A DNA stretch of 6,776 nt from Verrucomicrobiota bacterium. GTDB lineage: Bacteria; Verrucomicrobiota; Verrucomicrobiia; Limisphaerales; JAHEOI01. The translations under genes and the position numbers were made by a program. The stretch lies in contig JAHEOI010000331.1 in the NCBI GenBank assembly GCA_018610125.1, positions 1 through 6,776 of the forward strand. The letters run 5' to 3'. Below the pieces are notes generated by a model. The model worked only from the letters and a program-made list of their open reading frames with translations. It was not told where the DNA came from and searched no databases. Shown here one piece after another: positions 4,800 to 6,776 of the stretch (positions are counted from its first letter, which is position 1; each line of letters starts with the position of its first letter).

Positions 4800-6776
4800 G
4801 CCTCTTCGGTCTGCGATCTGTCCTTTTCCGAAAGCTCCTGCGCGATCTCTGGTCACAGAAGGCGTCGCTGATCAGTATCATCCTCATCGTCGGAGTCGGT
4901 GTCCAAGCACGGATCGTCATGACCTCTGTGTGGCATGATTTGAACCAGGCACGGGAGGTTTATTACCGCGACTATCGATTGGCGGATTTCAGCATCAGTG
5001 TGAAACGTGCCCCCGAACATATTGTTGAAACCGTCAATGACTTTCCGAATGTCACCAGTGCCCGAGGCCGAATTTCGGTTGACGCCGTGATCGACGTTCC
5101 CAACCGAAAACGGCCCATTTCCGGGCGGATCCTTTCACTGCCTGAAAGGCGACAATCCGTCTTAAATGATATTCGCTTACGTGGCGGCACCTGGTTTTCA
5201 GCAAGCTCGCGTCCGGAGGCAATTCTCAATCAAGCGTTCGCGCAAGCAAATGGGATCAAGCCGGGTGATCGAATTGAAATCCTCCTTTTGGATCGAAAGC
5301 ACACCGTTCTTGTTGTAGGACTGGCCACATCGCCTGAATTCGTTTACCTGATTCCTCCCGGTGGCGGCATTGCGCCCGATCCGGCTCGGTTCGGGGTCGT
5401 CTATCTCCCGAGGGATTTCCTCCAGCGAAGCGCCAATCTTGACGGTGCGATTAATGAGGTGCTTGGCACCGCGATGGACGCGAGCAAGCAGTCGCTGCGA
5501 ACAACATTGTCACGACTTGAAAGCCATTTCGAGCCGTGGGGGGTAACGGCGAGCATGCCGGTCGAAAATCAACATTCCGTTCGTTTTCTCCGCGATGAGC
5601 TGATTGGTCTGCGCCTCTCTTCCTACATCATGCCGTTTATCTTTCTTGCTGTCGCAATGCTTGTTCTGAATGTGCTCATGAACCGCCTTGTGGCTCAGCA
5701 ACGCTCCGTTATCGGTACATTGAAGGCAATCGGACGATCGACAGCGGAGATCATGCTTTACTACGTCATGCTCGGCGCCATTACGGCGGCGTTCGGCGGC
5801 CTCGTCGGGAGCGGGGTGGCACTCTGGCTGCAGCCCAAGCTCGTGTCGATTTATGCGGAATATTATCACTTGCCCGGCTTGGAGCCCCATGTCTACTTCG
5901 GGATTCACTTGGCCGGGATCCTTGTGAGTCTTGTTTTTGCGATCGCAGGGAGCCTTTTTGCCGCCAGAAAGGCGGCCCTTATCGAGCCGGCGCAAGCCAT
6001 GAGACCGGCACCGCCGGAAAAAGGGGGACGAATCTTGTTGGAGCGATTTGGAATCCTGTGGCGACGCCTCCCGTTTCGTTGGCACCTGATCCTTCGAGCC
6101 GTTTTTCGAAACCCTTTCCGTAGCACTGTCACTTGCCTTTCGGGGATGGTCGCAACCGCGCTGATGGTGGCCGCCTTTAATATGGTGGATTCACTGGATT
6201 ACCTGATGGCGTATCAATTCAAATCGATATCCCATCAGGATGTGACGATCTCGCTACGAAATGCCAAAGGAAGAGGCCTCGTCTCGGAAATCGGGTCCGT
6301 TTCAGGGTTGGGCGCCATCGAGCCCCAGCTCAATATCTCCTGCGATTTGGAGCATGGTGACCGCCGGAAAAAGGTCGGGGTAACAGGATTACCTCCTGAC
6401 AATCGGCTCTTTACCCCATTGAACGCGACCGGAAAGCCGATTGAGGTACCGGAAAATGGGCTCGTGCTCACCGATAAGCTGGCCCGCATTCTAAACGTCA
6501 AAACGGGAGATGCTGTAACATTGCAGCCGTCGATCGGCGAGCGACGACGCGTGACCGTGCCGGTTGTCGGGATTGTTGAGACTTACCTCGGCCTGTCAGC
6601 CTACGCCGATATCCGTTTCCTTAGCCGATTAGTCGGAGAACAATGGGCCGCCAACACCCTGCTTGGAATGACCAACCGTACCGATCGGCAAACATCCCTG
6701 TATACCGATCTGCAGGAATACCCCTCCATTGTCGGATTTTCGGAACGGGAGCGAGCGCTGCAGCGTGTGCAAGAGA
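4793..6776 (+). CDS. FtsX-like ABC transporter permease, 5' part (runs off the window)
   Basis: The frame opens at ATG 4793 and stays open to the last base, giving 661 residues without a stop, so the C-terminus is outside the window. The order is: an N-terminal helix (about 24-44), a first extracytoplasmic core domain (about 50-272, MacB-PCD type), three helices (about 276-299, 322-346, 370-392) forming an FtsX domain, a linker, a fifth helix (about 444-464), then a second extracytoplasmic core domain (about 470-661). A second FtsX domain is expected after the end. The cytoplasmic segment QRSVIGTLKAIGRSTAEIM (303-321) is the family's coupling region, contacting the ATPase, and AARKAALIEPAQAMRP (390-405) is the usual motif closing the first FtsX domain. 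Family members with this duplicated layout usually have roughly 780-850 residues. It pairs with the overlapping ATPase gene as an inner-membrane exporter or mechanotransmission machine; the substrate is unknown. Confidence 0.93.
   Translation, partial: MVSLFGLRSVLFRKLLRDLWSQKASLISIILIVGVGVQARIVMTSVWHDLNQAREVYYRDYRLADFSISVKRAPEHIVETVNDFPNVTSARGRISVDAVIDVPNRKRPISGRILSLPERRQSVLNDIRLRGGTWFSASSRPEAILNQAFAQANGIKPGDRIEILLLDRKHTVLVVGLATSPEFVYLIPPGGGIAPDPARFGVVYLPRDFLQRSANLDGAINEVLGTAMDASKQSLRTTLSRLESHFEPWGVTASMPVENQHSVRFLRDELIGLRLSSYIMPFIFLAVAMLVLNVLMNRLVAQQRSVIGTLKAIGRSTAEIMLYYVMLGAITAAFGGLVGSGVALWLQPKLVSIYAEYYHLPGLEPHVYFGIHLAGILVSLVFAIAGSLFAARKAALIEPAQAMRPAPPEKGGRILLERFGILWRRLPFRWHLILRAVFRNPFRSTVTCLSGMVATALMVAAFNMVDSLDYLMAYQFKSISHQDVTISLRNAKGRGLVSEIGSVSGLGAIEPQLNISCDLEHGDRRKKVGVTGLPPDNRLFTPLNATGKPIEVPENGLVLTDKLARILNVKTGDAVTLQPSIGERRRVTVPVVGIVETYLGLSAYADIRFLSRLVGEQWAANTLLGMTNRTDRQTSLYTDLQEYPSIVGFSERERALQRVQE

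Noticed and set aside
5510..6085. Long open frame on the - strand (191 codons)
   Set aside because: It lies wholly antisense to the FtsX-like permease, which has convincing helices and family motifs; the antisense product is rich in Arg, Lys, Gln and His and shows no recognisable domain.

Overview
The window is bacterial chromosomal DNA of moderately high GC content, apparently in the mid to upper 50s percent by eye. It is gene-dense and carries five protein genes in three transcription units. No rRNA, tRNA, CRISPR array, insertion sequence or phage gene was seen. A xylose-isomerase-like TIM-barrel protein next to a Gfo/Idh/MocA oxidoreductase, together with an ABC-class ATPase of the COG3044/PF09818 type, is the gene mix I associate with the Planctomycetes-Verrucomicrobia group. 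Verrucomicrobia (Opitutae-like) is my best guess, with low confidence because there is no phylogenetic marker in the window.

Left part (1-1850, + strand): the 3' end of a sugar phosphate isomerase/epimerase-family gene (its 5' end is outside the window) is followed after 56 bases by a complete Gfo/Idh/MocA-family NAD(P)-dependent oxidoreductase. They look like one operon for sugar or sugar-derivative oxidation. From memory the oxidoreductase resembles the levoglucosan-dehydrogenase type, which suggests oxidation of a sugar to a 3-keto form that a TIM-barrel partner could then process.

Middle (1851-3840): a convergent intergenic region holds a long imperfect palindrome (1961-2011). Beyond it, on the - strand, lies a complete 588-residue ABC-class ATPase with no membrane segment. 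Its family includes the trypanosome RNA-editing factor MRB1590, but its bacterial role is unknown to me.

Right part (3841-6776): a 206-base divergent intergenic region contains a nearly symmetric extended -10 element that could fire in both directions, and a leader able to form hairpins. It is followed on the + strand by an ABC exporter operon: a LolD/MacB-type ATPase (4047-4799), overlapped by 7 bases by the start of a large FtsX-like permease (4793 to beyond the window end). The permease has two extracytoplasmic core domains and at least five membrane helices in the visible part. Together these two should form an ATP-driven inner-membrane machine that acts on envelope substrates rather than a classical transmembrane importer. 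A periplasmic adaptor gene may follow outside the window.

The most notable items are the poorly understood ABC-class ATPase, the symmetric divergent promoter, the intergenic palindrome whose mismatches become G-U pairs only in the - strand transcript, and the possible keto-sugar enzyme pair.
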